Translations under genes and position numbers: made by a program
Shown: positions 1 through 8,693 of the stretch, one piece after another
How the letters are laid out: the number at the start of each line of letters is the position of its first letter
Numbering within the stretch: position 1 is the stretch's first letter
Notes under the pieces: generated by a model
What the model was told of the DNA's origin: nothing
Databases searched by the model: none
What the model saw: only the letters and a program-made list of their open reading frames with translations
Assembly (NCBI GenBank): GCA_964519615.1
Contig: CAZFIM010000039.1
Coordinates: forward strand, 1-21,723
Source: CAZFIM01 sp964519615
Lineage (GTDB): Bacteria > Chloroflexota > Dehalococcoidia > GIF9 > UBA5629
Length of the DNA stretch: 21,723 nucleotides
Reading direction: 5' to 3'

Positions 1-228
1 GCAGCGGAAGGAGCAGAACGCCGCCGTTTCCGGCCGGCTTTTTTCGCCGCTTTCTTCCATAAGTGCATCATCGGTAACTTTTGTCACCTTCAGGCCAATG
101 CTGCGAAGCTGTTCATAAAGCTCTCCTGTCTTCTGCGGGCTCTCCTTCTTTATCCTTCTTCGAGACAGTACAATTCCCACAACGGCTGCAATCATTAAGA
201 CGACGCTGATAATACTTCCTATACTCAT
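1..228 (-). CDS. Small membrane protein, partial (N-terminus only)
   Basis: The reading frame is open from an ATG at 226-228 to the window edge, giving 76 residues, so the C-terminus is missing. Residues 3-21 (SIGSIISVVL... to GIVL) form one hydrophobic membrane segment. It is followed by a basic stop-transfer stretch (SRRRIKK) and a polar, charged region, which suggests an N-in or signal-anchor protein with a cytosolic tail. I do not recognise a family. A GAGGA sequence lies about 12 bases upstream of the ATG, a rather long spacing for a ribosome binding site. The gene starts 63 bases after the stop of the histidine kinase on the same strand, so it may be the third gene of that operon. No function is proposed. 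Confidence 0.55.
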   Translation of the reverse strand, partial: MSIGSIISVVLMIAAVVGIVLSRRRIKKESPQKTGELYEQLRSIGLKVTKVTDDALMEESGEKSRPETAAFCSFRC

Positions 229-291
229 GATTCTAAAATTTCCTCACTGTAGTTTCAAACGTTTTCAAATACTCATAGAATTTATCGCCCT

Positions 292-1806
292 TTACAACAA
301 CCAGTAACGCTCAACCTCCTCAAAAGGATTACCTGGGGTTTCTATATATAATGTAGTACCTTTTCCCTGTTCTGATTTAAGTTCGAGAAAACCGCCCAGT
401 AGCTGTACACGTTCCTGTAGCCCGGTAAGACCAAGTTTGCCTGTTTGCGGCAATGCCCTTAGATTATCTGGAGGCGTGAAACCCGCACCGTTATCTGCTA
501 CTATAACTACAATCTTGTTATCTTCAAAACGCACTTCCACTTCCGCTCTGCTTGCGTGTGCGTGCCTTACCACATTACGGAGTGCTTCCTGTACTATTCG
601 GAAAAGTGACAACTCCGCTTCAGCAGATAGTCTTCTGGACCGTCCGAAAACCTTCAAGGCAATATCTATCGGATAAGCATCTTTTAATTCACTTGTTATC
701 CATTCCAACGCCGGCAGAAGCCCCAGGTCATCAAGAAGAGACGGCCTTAAATCTCTGCTGAAATGGCGTACTTGCTGCAACACGGCTCTAATTTGCTGAT
801 GAAAGTTCCAGAGCACTTTTGTTTCTTCAGGCGGAATAGCTGTTTTATCACTTAAAAGATTCTCAAGCTGATGCAATAGAGCGATAAGATTCTGGGCGGT
901 TTCATCATGTAATTCACGCGCTATGCGCTTACGTTCATCTTCCTGTGCCCTGGTAATCTCTTTTAAATAGTATTTCGTATTCGCTTCAGCATTTTTTCGC
1001 TCTGTAATGTCAAAAAGTGTTTCTATTGCACTAACAGTCTCACCATTATTACCCTCGATAGCACTGGCGGTAAAATAGAGCCATTTCCCACTCTCTCCTA
1101 ATGTGGGGAAAAAGAATTCTGCTTCGTAGGAACCTTCAATCAAAGGGTTTTTCCAAAATGCGTTCCCGTATCTTTCTTCAATTGTTTCCTCTGAAGCTCC
1201 ATCGATAAGATAGTCAGCCATAACTGGTCTTGGTGATTTAAAAAAAGTTTTCCAATGGTCACTTGTCCCGACTATCTCCTCTCTTTTTATACCCGTAAAC
1301 ATTTCTAGAGCTGTATTCCAATGCGTCACTTTATGCTGTTTATTGATCACAAAAGCAGGCAGCGCGGAACTATCAATTATTCTATTGAGCATCTCTTGCA
1401 TGCTCCGATGCTCAGATAATTTCTTAACATAGTTGCGCGATCCAAAGATAATAAAAAAACCCACAAGAGCAATAACAACCACTTCAAGACAATCAATAAC
1501 CGGAGTAATTGAAAAAAGCAGCAAATAAGGCAGCATAACTATCACAGCTAAGACCAGCCCCACCCCTCCGACCCGGGGACCTATTATAAAACTAAAATAT
1601 AGTACCGGGATCAATAGTAGTGTCCGGCAAATTGAATGATAATTTATCCAAGAGTAGAAAACAGGGGGGATATATGCTATAGAGAATAACGGTTCGGCAT
1701 AATGTAAAAAAACAATCAGCAGAAAGAAAACTCCTATGAGCCAAAAATGATATCGATGTTTTCTACAACAATTTGTTGACGTTTTCAGAGTAATCAGCTT
1801 TTTCAT
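292..1806 (-). CDS. Membrane sensor histidine kinase, NarX/DegS-like (TM-PAS-HisKA_3-HATPase)
   Basis: This 504-residue sensor kinase probably phosphorylates the response regulator encoded just upstream. Hydrophobic segments at about 21-40, 60-76, 80-100 and 104-122 form a membrane sensor region. A PAS-like domain covers about 135-270 and ends in the typical DITER motif. The HisKA_3 dimerisation motif ERKRIARELHDE carries the presumed phospho-acceptor His300. The ATPase domain follows with an N-box (QEALRNVVRHA, 406-416), G1 (DNGAGF, 438-443) and G2 (GKLGLTGL, 456-463). The HisKA_3 type is the partner class of NarL-family regulators, which matches its neighbour. The start lies 28 bases after the regulator stop, implying co-transcription. 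I see no good Shine-Dalgarno sequence before this ATG, so the start is less certain. The signal sensed cannot be told from the sequence. Confidence 0.9.
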   Translation of the reverse strand: MKKLITLKTSTNCCRKHRYHFWLIGVFFLLIVFLHYAEPLFSIAYIPPVFYSWINYHSICRTLLLIPVLYFSFIIGPRVGGVGLVLAVIVMLPYLLLFSITPVIDCLEVVVIALVGFFIIFGSRNYVKKLSEHRSMQEMLNRIIDSSALPAFVINKQHKVTHWNTALEMFTGIKREEIVGTSDHWKTFFKSPRPVMADYLIDGASEETIEERYGNAFWKNPLIEGSYEAEFFFPTLGESGKWLYFTASAIEGNNGETVSAIETLFDITERKNAEANTKYYLKEITRAQEDERKRIARELHDETAQNLIALLHQLENLLSDKTAIPPEETKVLWNFHQQIRAVLQQVRHFSRDLRPSLLDDLGLLPALEWITSELKDAYPIDIALKVFGRSRRLSAEAELSLFRIVQEALRNVVRHAHASRAEVEVRFEDNKIVVIVADNGAGFTPPDNLRALPQTGKLGLTGLQERVQLLGGFLELKSEQGKGTTLYIETPGNPFEEVERYWLL

Positions 1807-1834
1807 ATCCGGTAAAACTATGAAGACATATCGG

Positions 1835-2500
1835 TCATGACAACTCTTCCAGCGTAAACCATCCCTTCTTCATCGCCTCAATGACAGCCTCAGTACGCGA
1901 ACCTACAGCCAGTTTATTGAATATACTGCCCAGATGGCTCTCTATTGTACGAACACTGAGATGCAGGCTTTCAGCTATTTCACTGTTGCCCATGCCTTTA
2001 GCTGCCATTTTCAGAATAGTCGTTTCACGCCTTGTTAGAACATCCATCTCCTGTTCATAATCAGCATCATTACCGGTGCGTTTAAATCTCCCGAGCACTT
2101 TCCGGGCAATAGCAGGATGGAGTACCGCCTCTCCCCGGTAAACAGTCTGTATCGCATTGATGAGCTCACGACTGCTGATATCCTTCAAGAGATAACCTGC
2201 AGCTCCTGCTTCCAATAGAGGAAAAATATATTGTTCATAATCATAAGCGGTCAATACCAGAATAATAGTAGAAGGCTGCAGTGCTTTTATTTGCTTGGTT
2301 GCCTCGATCCCGTTTAGTTTTGGCAATGAAATATCCATAATGACCACAGCAGGTTTCAGTTTTTTAGCCATCTCTACCGCCTCTTCGCCATTGCCGGCCT
2401 CGCCAACAACCTGAAAATTCTCCTCGCGTTCCAGAGACTGACGTATACTTTCTCTAACAACTACATGGTCTTCTGCCAATAATATTGTTATTCTTTTCAC
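1835..2500 (-). CDS. NarL/DegU-family response regulator (REC-LuxR HTH)
   Basis: This 221-residue DNA-binding response regulator is probably the partner of the downstream membrane kinase. The receiver domain (about 3-120) has the acidic pair at 10-11 (AEDH), phospho-acceptor Asp56 (VVIMDISLP), Thr84 and Lys106 (YLLKD). A LuxR-type helix-turn-helix occupies about 152-215 (LTRRETTILKMAAKG, then SEIAESLHLSVRTIESHL). The start is GTG, chosen because a strong ribosome binding site, AGGAAGGA (complement of 2507-2514), lies 6 bases upstream of it. It is the first gene of a minus-strand operon with the kinase and possibly the small membrane protein. The intergenic region upstream may hold its promoter and autoregulatory sites, but I could not identify a convincing -35/-10 pair. 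Confidence 0.92.
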   Translation of the reverse strand: MKRITILLAEDHVVVRESIRQSLEREENFQVVGEAGNGEEAVEMAKKLKPAVVIMDISLPKLNGIEATKQIKALQPSTIILVLTAYDYEQYIFPLLEAGAAGYLLKDISSRELINAIQTVYRGEAVLHPAIARKVLGRFKRTGNDADYEQEMDVLTRRETTILKMAAKGMGNSEIAESLHLSVRTIESHLGSIFNKLAVGSRTEAVIEAMKKGWFTLEELS

Positions 2501-2514
2501 TGCCGGTCCTTCCT

Positions 2515-3033
2515 ATGTTATCTACTAATTATTACCATCAGTTTTCGTACACAATAGTAATCTACTTTATCTATTTTACGCAAACACAAAGAGATTTCTG
2601 ATAAATGAGCAGCTGCATATTAGGCTTGAACACTGTCAGAAAACTGATAATACTGACAACTAACTGTCCGGATTGATAGTCCGGCACCAGTGTCGCCGCG
2701 TCCGTACTACATAAATGTAATTATTAGGCTTTAACCTATTAATATTTACCGCACTGATCCGCCTGACCGGTAAACGATTATTAACAAGGCCGGTCAATTA
2801 TGACTTATTCATTTCATCAGTGAGAACCTGCGACACCCATAATATAACAAGTTTAAACAGTATTCTTCAATGCACATTTATCGTTCTGCGATCATCTCTG
2901 TCGAAGTATCGTATATACGTACTATGACTAATAGGCTTCCGTAAAGGTGACTAAATTCCCATTGTAATGTGCAAATTATTTCCTATAATTGTGTATAAGG
3001 CGTCTTTTGCACACGTGCACTTTAGGGTTTATC
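2515..3033. other. Long divergent intergenic region
   Basis: About 520 bases separate two divergently transcribed signalling operons. I find no credible coding sequence and no tRNA. It holds several short inverted repeats. TGACCGG (2764-2770) pairs with CCGGTCA (2790-2796) across 19 bases. TGTCAG pairs with CTGACA near 2635-2658, and CCGGA pairs with TCCGG near 2669-2685. These could be operators or small RNA hairpins. None has a poly-T tail or matches a known riboswitch that I recognise. TGACTAA occurs at 2925 and 2948, just before the promoter of the PAS kinase. Confidence 0.4.
2962..2989 (+). promoter_or_regulatory. Putative sigma70-type promoter of the PAS/GAF kinase operon
   Basis: TTGTAA (2962-2967), a 16-base spacer and a perfect TATAAT (2984-2989) lie 44 bases before the ATG at 3034. 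The -10 box overlaps the upstream TTG codon at 2989, which argues that translation starts at 3034 and not at that TTG. The -35 box matches the consensus at four of six positions. This is a pattern match only. Confidence 0.45.
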
Positions 3034-5913
3034 ATGAAATATATTGCAGGACAAACGGCACAATCGGACTTGAATTCAGATCATATACGATCTGACTGTA
3101 GAGATTGTAGCATACTCCACACCAGAATCGAATCACTGGAACAAGCTCTCCATCTGAGCGAAGACAAGTTCAACAGTTTTTTCAAAAAAAGTAAAACTCC
3201 CCTCTTTATTACTGATAGTGATTGCCGCTTTGTTGAATTCAACCAGGCAATGCTTGATATGCTGGAATATACAGAGAAGGAAATATCTGCGTTGAAAATT
3301 GCCGATATTATCGATAATCCGGATGATTACCATCATTTCCAGCGGAAAATTATTCATAACGGACATATTTGCGGTTATAAAGCAAAACTCCGTAAAAACA
3401 GTGGGGATTATGTTGATTGCACAATTACCGCGGATATTAAAATCGATGCATCCGGATTCTTTGCCGGACTTCAGGGCAGCCTCAATTACATCACGTCACA
3501 AAAACATATCGAACAAAAGCTGGCCAGAAGAGACGAACTGCAAAAGCTCATCATGCTTACCTCAACAGAATTTCTCAGACTGATGACGGATGAAATAGAT
3601 ACAGGAATTCAGAATGCATTGAAAAGTATTGCCCAATACACCGGAGCCGACAGCTGTTATGTGTTTCTTATGTCCAAAGACGGGAAATCCATGCAATGCA
3701 CACATGAATGGTACGCCGCCGGACCAAATGAACTGCGTTCAGACATACACGAAATTCCCTCTGGGCAGTTAATGATAATAAAAAAGCTGCTTGATACGGC
3801 GGGCATTATGACTATAAAGGACGTTGACACTCTGGCGGGAGAATATTATTTTCTCAAGCGGCTATGTCTGGCAAAGGGAATTCAATCTATCGGCGGAATC
3901 CCGATTGTTTCCGGGGATAAAACGATGGGCTGCATAGTGATAGCTTCCCGGCATTCCAATTTGACATGGACGGATAATGAAATTGCACTGATAAAAATTA
4001 TCGGAGAGATATTCGCTATTTCCTTAGAACGAAGACGGGCTGAGCAAGCCTTGAGAGAGAGTGAAGCCCGTTTCCGGGCGCTCATCGATCAGGCCGAGGA
4101 CAGCATAGTGGTCCATGATTTAGAAGGCAATATCGTGGTGGCAAATAATAAAGAGGCGGAGTTATTAGGTATATCCAAGGAAAAAATAGAGTCCTCTAAT
4201 GTTGCCGATATCTCACCAATTGTAATGAAAGATAACCATCGTACGCGGTACTGGGAGAAATTGACACCCGGAAAGTCGGTCAACTTCGATAGGATCGTAA
4301 ACCGCCCGGATGGGAGCACCATTCCTGTTGAAGTGAAGCTGTGGCGTCTTACTCTTGACGGCAAGCCCGTTATAATGTCCATAGCCAGAGACATATCCGA
4401 GCGCAAGAAAGCGGAAGAAGCCCTGCGGGAAAGTGAAGCACGTTTCCGCGCCCTCATAGATCAGGCATCCGACGGAATTATAGTGCACGATATCAACGGA
4501 AAGATATTCGTAGTCAACGAATACGAATGCACACTGGTTGGATACTCCCGGGACGAGCTTTTCGCCTCAGGTATGTCAAGAATACTTTCTTCCGATGTGA
4601 TGGAGGAGCATAAGAGCAAATACTGGAGAAAACTCAGATTTGGTAAAAATATCCATTTTGAGAATGATACCAGCCGTAGAGACGGTAGTACTTTTCCGGT
4701 TGAGGTAACGTTAAGCAAGATCAATTTCAATGGCAGCCCGGCTATAATGTCCATTACCCATGATATTACGGAACGTAAACAGGCGGAAGAAGCTCTTCGG
4801 GCTAGCGAGAAGAAATATCGTACACTTTTTGAAAACCTCCAGGAAGGTATTATGATAACCGATGTGGAAGGTAATATTGTATTTGTTAACGATATTTTTG
4901 CCGAAATGCTGGGCTACAACACCGAAGAATATATCGGCAGGAAACCATACGAGTTTGCTGAAGAAGGTCACAATGATATCGTCAAAAATCATATGTCCGA
5001 GCAGCGCAAGGGACTTGCCGGACACTATTTGTCCAAATACAAACATAAAGATGGCCATATCGTCTATACTACCGTACACGCCGGACCGATATTCGATACT
5101 GCGGGGAAATATGGAGGAGATATTGTTTGTTACAGCGATATAACGGAGCGTATCAAAGCGGAACACGAGCGCGAATTGTTGCTTAAAGATATACAGGAGA
5201 TCAATAAAAAACTGGAGCAATCAAATAAGGAATTACAGGACTTTGCCTATATCGCCTCCCATGATCTGCGTGAGCCGATGCGCAAGATTTCCTCTTTCGG
5301 GTTGCTATTAAAAGAATCGCTAAAGGATAAACTGGACGAAGATCAGCAGGAGAATTTTGATTTCATGATCGACGGCGCCAATAGAATGCAATCGATGATC
5401 GAGGATCTACTTACCTATTCCCGGCTGACCACAAAAGCAAAACCTTTCAGCAAAGTAGATATCAATGAAATCATACATAATTTAAATAAAGTAGACTTGG
5501 CGGCCCGCCTGGCAGAAACAGGGGGTACAATAAATGTGCCGCAACCCCTTCCCCCGGTATATGGAGACCCCATCCAGATTCATCAGCTATTTCTCAATCT
5601 GGTTAATAATAGTCTCAAATTTCACCGCAAAGGCATTGCACCCATCGTAACCATCCGTGTAAAGAACAACGATGGCAATACGCTCAAAATCGAGGTAGAG
5701 GATAATGGTATCGGAATACCTCCAGAATATCATAAACAGATATTTTCAATGTTCAAACGTCTTCATTCCCGTACAGAATATGAAGGTACCGGAATCGGTC
5801 TGGCGATATGCAGTAAAATCGTATCCAGGCACGGCGGAGAGATAGTGGTTACATCAACTCCCGGTGCAGGTTCGATATTTACATTTACGCTTCGCAGAGG
5901 AAGCTCACAATAA
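3034..5913 (+). CDS. Soluble hybrid-sensor histidine kinase, PAS-GAF-PAS-PAS-PAS-HisKA-HATPase
   Basis: This 959-residue kinase has no membrane segment, so it should act in the cytoplasm. Domains in order are PAS1 (about 45-155), GAF (about 185-335), PAS2 (340-455), PAS3 (465-580), PAS4 (590-705), a short coiled coil (705-735), HisKA with presumed phospho-acceptor His743 (IASHDLREPMR) and the ATPase domain (about 845-955; N-box LVNNSLKF, G1 DNGIGIPPEY, G2 GTGIGLAI). PAS2 and PAS3 both open with the same 14 residues, RESEARFRALIDQA, a sign of recent internal duplication. The SHDLREP HisKA type is common in phytochrome-like kinases that use Rcp1-type receivers, and such a receiver is encoded 27 bases downstream. 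ATG 3034 is preferred to the upstream TTG because the likely -10 box overlaps that TTG. Ligands of the PAS and GAF domains are unknown. No receiver domain is attached. Confidence 0.92.
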   Translation: MKYIAGQTAQSDLNSDHIRSDCRDCSILHTRIESLEQALHLSEDKFNSFFKKSKTPLFITDSDCRFVEFNQAMLDMLEYTEKEISALKIADIIDNPDDYHHFQRKIIHNGHICGYKAKLRKNSGDYVDCTITADIKIDASGFFAGLQGSLNYITSQKHIEQKLARRDELQKLIMLTSTEFLRLMTDEIDTGIQNALKSIAQYTGADSCYVFLMSKDGKSMQCTHEWYAAGPNELRSDIHEIPSGQLMIIKKLLDTAGIMTIKDVDTLAGEYYFLKRLCLAKGIQSIGGIPIVSGDKTMGCIVIASRHSNLTWTDNEIALIKIIGEIFAISLERRRAEQALRESEARFRALIDQAEDSIVVHDLEGNIVVANNKEAELLGISKEKIESSNVADISPIVMKDNHRTRYWEKLTPGKSVNFDRIVNRPDGSTIPVEVKLWRLTLDGKPVIMSIARDISERKKAEEALRESEARFRALIDQASDGIIVHDINGKIFVVNEYECTLVGYSRDELFASGMSRILSSDVMEEHKSKYWRKLRFGKNIHFENDTSRRDGSTFPVEVTLSKINFNGSPAIMSITHDITERKQAEEALRASEKKYRTLFENLQEGIMITDVEGNIVFVNDIFAEMLGYNTEEYIGRKPYEFAEEGHNDIVKNHMSEQRKGLAGHYLSKYKHKDGHIVYTTVHAGPIFDTAGKYGGDIVCYSDITERIKAEHERELLLKDIQEINKKLEQSNKELQDFAYIASHDLREPMRKISSFGLLLKESLKDKLDEDQQENFDFMIDGANRMQSMIEDLLTYSRLTTKAKPFSKVDINEIIHNLNKVDLAARLAETGGTINVPQPLPPVYGDPIQIHQLFLNLVNNSLKFHRKGIAPIVTIRVKNNDGNTLKIEVEDNGIGIPPEYHKQIFSMFKRLHSRTEYEGTGIGLAICSKIVSRHGGEIVVTSTPGAGSIFTFTLRRGSSQ
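4054..4779 (+). repeat. Tandem PAS-domain duplication inside the kinase gene
   Basis: Two adjacent PAS units, beginning at 4054 and 4426, both start by encoding RESEARFRALIDQA and continue in parallel. They share (D/E)DxIxVHD, then a YW(E/R)KL stretch, DGST(I/F)PVEV, IMSI and a D-I-(S/T)-ER-K end. The unit length is 372 bases (124 codons). The similarity is high at protein level but clearly diverged at DNA level, so this is an old duplication and not an assembly repeat. Confidence 0.75.
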
Positions 5914-5940
5914 TAGAAGTAAAAATCATGAGAGGTTATT

Positions 5941-6378
5941 ATGGTCGGACTGAAACCAATAACTATTCTGTTGATCGAAGATGATATCGCTGATCAGAAA
6001 TTGATAAAAAAGTCGCTGGCAAACCAAAAAATCGCCAATGACCTGCAAATAACAAACAGCGGCGAAGAGGCATTTCATTATCTCCACAGTATCACAGACA
6101 GCAATGACAAACCTGATCTAATCTTACTTGACCTGAACATGCCCGGAATGGGAGGAAAAGAATTTTTACGTAGAGTCAAGCAGGATGAAGAACTGAAAAG
6201 TATCCCCGCTGTTATTCTCACTACATCTGATAACGAAACGGATATTGTAGATAGTTATAAGCTGCAGGCAAGCGGCTATTTAAAAAAACCTGTTACATTG
6301 GAAGAATTTCGTAAAGCGATGGAAAAACTGGAAGAGTATTGGTTTGTGCTGTGCAAACAACCCTGTAGAGTCTATTAA
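5941..6378 (+). CDS. Rcp1-like single-domain response regulator (module 1)
   Basis: This 145-residue protein is a receiver domain with no output domain. It has the acidic pair at 14-15 (IEDD), phospho-acceptor Asp64 (LILLDLNMPGMGG), Thr94/95 (ILTTS) and Lys116 (YLKKP). The GMGGKEFL and IVDSYKLQASGY stretches are typical of Rcp1-like receivers that accept phosphate from SHDLREP-type kinases. A GAGAGG ribosome binding site sits just before the ATG. The gene lies 27 bases after the kinase and its stop shares one base with the start of the GGDEF gene (TAATG), so translation is probably coupled. It may relay phosphate or titrate the kinase. A close paralogue lies at 15210-15662. Confidence 0.92.
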   Translation: MVGLKPITILLIEDDIADQKLIKKSLANQKIANDLQITNSGEEAFHYLHSITDSNDKPDLILLDLNMPGMGGKEFLRRVKQDEELKSIPAVILTTSDNETDIVDSYKLQASGYLKKPVTLEEFRKAMEKLEEYWFVLCKQPCRVY

Positions 6379-7310
6379 TGGTAGAAATAGCCGAAAAACA
6401 GCTTATCAAGGTACTTATTTGCGATGACGATCCGGCGGACCGCAAACTGGTTTGTACATACCTGAAACGCATGGTCAACCGGGAAATAGTTGTACTGCAA
6501 GCAGGTAAAAGCCACGAAATTCAAAATGCTCTGGAAAAAGGCAGGGTAGACTTAATCCTGATGGATGTCCATATGCCGGAAAAATCAGGTATGGATTGGC
6601 TCAGGGAAATCGTTAAAAATCAGACGGCACCGGTTGTTATGCTCACCGGTGCGGCAAATGAAGAAATAGCTGTTCAGTCTATTGAGGAAGGCGCCTGCGG
6701 CTATATACCAAAATCAAGCCTTAACAGGGAAAAATTATTCAATGCTATCAATACTGCACTCGATAAATGGAAAAAACTGCAGCAGAGCAAAGCTGACATG
6801 GAAGAGATCGAGCGGCTCATTCATTACGATGCGCTTACGTCACTCTATAACCGGCGTACAATAATCAAGAAGCTGGATGATCATCTAAACCATACAATAC
6901 GTTATTCGGAAAACTTCACCTTGATTATGCTTGATATCGATCATTTCAAAGAGGTCAATGACTATTATGGGCATCTGGTTGGTGATGATGCCCTGGAATA
7001 TATAGCCTGTATAATCAAGCACAGCCTCCGTAAAACGGATATCGCCGGCCGTTACGGTGGAGATGAGTTCGTTATTATTTTACCGAAAACAGATCTGGCG
7101 ACAGGCGAGCAGATAGCCCAGCGCATACGCCGAAATATAGAAGCCGCTGAAATGACAGACCATTCCGGTAACACTTTTCATATCACCATAAGCCAGGGCA
7201 TTTGCTGTTTTCAAGGCAATGAGAAGGCAAGTTCATTGATAGCACGTGCCGATAATGCACTCTACAAAGCTAAAAAAGACGGGCGGAACAGGGTTGAAGT
7301 CTCATCATAA
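6378..7310 (+). CDS. Response regulator diguanylate cyclase, REC-GGDEF (module 1)
   Basis: This 310-residue protein should make cyclic di-GMP from two GTP under control of its receiver. The receiver has acidic residues at 16-18 (CDDD), phospho-acceptor Asp63 (LILMDVHMPE), Thr90 and Lys112. A linker helix (about 125-148) leads to the GGDEF domain (about 148-310), with an intact signature GGDEF at 227-231. An RxxD inhibitory site (Arg218-Asp221) stands exactly five residues before it, so product feedback is expected. Its start codon overlaps the stop of the Rcp1-like receiver by one base. The kinase at 3034 is the obvious phosphodonor. A same-length paralogue with the same neighbour is present at 14287-15223. 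Confidence 0.94.
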   Translation: MVEIAEKQLIKVLICDDDPADRKLVCTYLKRMVNREIVVLQAGKSHEIQNALEKGRVDLILMDVHMPEKSGMDWLREIVKNQTAPVVMLTGAANEEIAVQSIEEGACGYIPKSSLNREKLFNAINTALDKWKKLQQSKADMEEIERLIHYDALTSLYNRRTIIKKLDDHLNHTIRYSENFTLIMLDIDHFKEVNDYYGHLVGDDALEYIACIIKHSLRKTDIAGRYGGDEFVIILPKTDLATGEQIAQRIRRNIEAAEMTDHSGNTFHITISQGICCFQGNEKASSLIARADNALYKAKKDGRNRVEVSS

Positions 7311-7613
7311 TGCTGATCACCCCCACTGGCTACCTTAACTGCTACTGCCAGTACCATGCACTATCCTGATACCATATCGTATCCTTTCAATTACACACCT
7401 AAGCATACCGACTTATGTAAACCTGTTCTTTCTGGCAAGTATTCCCTCATTATGATCGTGTTAATACCTGTTCTTGAATTTACCAGTCGACAATGAGCGT
7501 ACGCGGAGACGATTTACTCTATTGGTAAAGTAACTTCATGCTTGTAGTGATGAACCGGGCAGGCTGAAATGCTACAATTTACATTAATTGAGGCCGTAAG
7601 GAGAAAAACCGCA
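7311..7613. other. Intergenic region before corA
   Basis: About 300 bases without a credible gene. An imperfect inverted repeat (ACTGGC and GCCAGT, about 16 bases apart) lies near 7325-7355 shortly after the GGDEF stop, but it has no T-tract, so I do not call it a terminator. I recognise no Mg2+-sensing riboswitch (M-box) and no clear promoter here. Confidence 0.35.
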
Positions 7614-8678
7614 ATGCAGCTATCAACATATTATCTCAATGGTGAGGGAAATGTTAAAACCAGCCTAACAGAATCAGAAATAAAAAAGGCTTATGACTCT
7701 CACTCAGGCCTTCTCTGGGTGGATATTACCGATGTTACTGAAGCTGACAGCCCTTTTATGGAGCATAATTTTAAATTTCACCCGCTGGCAATAGAAGACA
7801 GCCTGAGCAACCGTATTCACACTCCCAAGGTAGATGAATTTGAAGACCACCTGTTTATTGTCTTTCACGGGATAAACTACAGCACCAATGCTGAAGTGGT
7901 CACTACCGCGGAACTTGCCCTGTATCTCGGCAGCACTTTCATAATCAGCGTACATAATACTCCTCTCTACGGCATTGACGCCGTAAAACATCAGATAGAA
8001 GTTAACGGCTATCCAATGAAGCGGGGAGCGGACTTCCTGGCACATGCTCTCATGGATATGCTGGTAGACAATGTGATGCCTACGATCGATTCCATGACTG
8101 ATGTAGCGGATGAAATTGAAAATGAGGCAATTTATACGCCCCGTAAGCATACCCTGCAAACCATTATGCGGCTGAAACGTTCGGCACAGCGCATTCACAG
8201 GGTTATGACACCTCAACGTGAAATAATCAACAGGCTCAGCAGAGGGGAATTCCCGCTGATAAAACAGAATATGCTCATTTACTACCGGGACATCTACGAT
8301 CACCTGATAAGGATAGAGGAGTTTAATCAAGCAATCAAAGACAGGCTTGATAATGCTCTTTCAACCTATCTTTCGTCCGTTGCCAACATGCAGAATGAGA
8401 CCATGCGTGTTCTTTCTATAGTAGCCACGATCTTCATGCCTCTCACATTGCTGGCAGGAATATACGGCATGAACTTCGAATACATGCCGGAACTAAAATG
8501 GCACTGGGGTTATTTCTCTGTGCTCGGAATTATGGCCGTCGCTATTATCGGGCTTGTTGGCTGGTTCTGGGCTCGCAAATGGATCGGACCCGGACGGAAG
8601 GCAGTTTCACATGCCAGATTACTTATCGCCAAACATGAAAAAATTAAAGGTTACAAAGCAAAAAGTCCAGCTAATTAA
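7614..8678 (+). CDS. corA: CorA-family divalent cation (Mg2+/Co2+) channel
   Basis: This 354-residue inner-membrane cation channel belongs to the CorA family. The long cytosolic N-terminal region has the helical and charged composition of CorA. The C-terminus holds two membrane helices (about 265-284 and 299-319). The family signature GMN is at 285-287 (IYGMNFEYMPEL), right after helix 1. It is followed by a loop rich in E, P and W and by the short second helix, as in pentameric CorA. The start at 7614 is preferred over an in-frame ATG at 7569 because AAGGAG (7598-7603) lies 10 bases upstream of it. It stands alone on the plus strand and converges with the cysteine hydrolase gene, with only 15 bases between the two stops. 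The usual substrate is Mg2+; Co2+ or Ni2+ transport cannot be excluded. Confidence 0.93.
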   Translation: MQLSTYYLNGEGNVKTSLTESEIKKAYDSHSGLLWVDITDVTEADSPFMEHNFKFHPLAIEDSLSNRIHTPKVDEFEDHLFIVFHGINYSTNAEVVTTAELALYLGSTFIISVHNTPLYGIDAVKHQIEVNGYPMKRGADFLAHALMDMLVDNVMPTIDSMTDVADEIENEAIYTPRKHTLQTIMRLKRSAQRIHRVMTPQREIINRLSRGEFPLIKQNMLIYYRDIYDHLIRIEEFNQAIKDRLDNALSTYLSSVANMQNETMRVLSIVATIFMPLTLLAGIYGMNFEYMPELKWHWGYFSVLGIMAVAIIGLVGWFWARKWIGPGRKAVSHARLLIAKHEKIKGYKAKSPAN

Positions 8679-8693
8679 AGCTATAAGATAGGT

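Noticed and set aside
2989..3033. TTG-initiated 15-residue extension of the PAS/GAF kinase
   Set aside because: It overlaps the likely -10 box (TATAAT 2984-2989) and has no ribosome binding site; ATG 3034 fits better.
7325..7355. Possible terminator after the module 1 GGDEF gene
   Set aside because: ACTGGC and GCCAGT pair, but the loop is about 16 bases and there is no T-tract.
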